Shown: piece by piece, positions 5,546 to 5,589 of the stretch
Layout of the letters: each line of letters opens with the position of its first letter
Position numbering within the stretch: position 1 is the first letter of the stretch
NCBI GenBank assembly: GCA_027858275.1
Contig: JAQIDA010000091.1
Location: 1 to 5,589 of the forward strand
DNA length: 5,589 bases
Source of the DNA: Candidatus Kapaibacterium sp.
Lineage (GTDB): Bacteria > Bacteroidota > Ignavibacteria > Kapaibacteriales > UBA2268
Direction of reading: 5' to 3'
Program-made: the position numbers and the translations under genes
The notes under the pieces: model-generated
What the model saw: the letters and a program-made list of their open reading frames with translations, nothing else
What the model was told of the DNA's origin: nothing
The model's database searches: none

Positions 5546-5589
5546 GTTTTTGCTGCCTTCGTGTGATTATATACCCCCGAGGATTCTTG
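5546..5589 (-). pseudogene. Upstream ABC-F coding sequence interrupted by an in-frame TAA
   Basis: In the same frame as the segment at 4760-5545, the minus strand reads RILGGI (5587-5570), then TAA (5569-5567), then SHEGSKN directly before MGYNVEIGYYAQH. The order LLxILxGx-[short acidic/Gly loop]-G-xNVxIGYxAQH is the normal ABC-F sequence between Walker A and the Q-loop, so both sides of the stop belong to one domain with no change of frame. A single base change from a GAA, CAA or AAA codon would produce it. Either the gene is inactivated or the base is a sequencing or assembly error. The rest of the N-terminal part lies beyond the window. Confidence 0.75.

Noticed and set aside
4733..5566. 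Long plus-strand open frame (277 codons) opposite the ABC-F gene
   Set aside because: It is the complement of a clear ABC-F coding sequence. Its translation is rich in Phe and Cys without domain motifs, as expected from the antisense of a Lys/Glu-rich coiled coil.
5567..5569. Reassigned TAA codon (alternative genetic code) as the explanation for the ABC-F interruption
   Set aside because: The nif3, zinc-ribbon, barrel, glycosyltransferase-like and ferredoxin-like genes all end in TAA at the expected family lengths, so TAA works as a stop here.

Overview
This window is a stretch of bacterial chromosome, moderately AT-rich, with housekeeping-type genes and no sign of phage, transposon, CRISPR or tRNA sequence. 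The organism is probably a Gram-negative bacterium. The signs are an exported protein that looks like an outer-membrane beta-barrel, genes with weak or absent Shine-Dalgarno sites, and A/T-rich spacers. The Nif3 plus zinc-ribbon pair and the barrel style suggest the FCB assemblage (Bacteroidota, Chlorobi/Ignavibacteria, Kapabacteria or relatives). That placement is an inference from gene style and is not proven here.

Left part (1-2171, minus strand). Reading right to left, a Nif3-family metalloprotein gene is followed after one base by a C4 zinc-ribbon coiled-coil protein gene. A hairpin terminator comes next, then a sigma70-like promoter, then the gene for RNase P RNA (rnpB), which runs off the left edge and so lacks its 3' end. 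A 23-codon reading frame with one hydrophobic segment ends across the Nif3 start codon; it may be a coupled small protein or leader.

Middle (2172-4320). A divergent spacer leads into a plus-strand gene for an exported, probably outer-membrane beta-barrel protein. It converges, with three bases between the stop codons, on a minus-strand gene for a polytopic membrane protein that resembles GT-C (GT39/PMT-like) glycosyltransferases. That gene has a candidate promoter set in three tandem 8-bp repeats.

Right part (4343-5589, minus strand). A strong terminator follows a 57-residue ferredoxin-like protein gene with seven cysteines. Upstream of it lies the C-terminal half of an ABC-F ATPase gene. 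Its reading frame is interrupted by an in-frame TAA, yet the residues on both sides of the stop still read as ABC-F sequence. The gene is therefore either decaying or carries a sequence error.

The genes do not form one pathway: they are RNA processing (rnpB), probable translation or ribosome-associated ATPase function (ABC-F), conserved proteins of poorly known role (Nif3, zinc ribbon), envelope functions (barrel, glycosyltransferase-like) and a small iron-sulfur protein. I see no convincing new multi-gene system. The most noteworthy points are the interrupted ABC-F frame, the small seven-cysteine iron-sulfur protein, the enlarged P16/P17 region of rnpB and the possible small ORF coupled to nif3.
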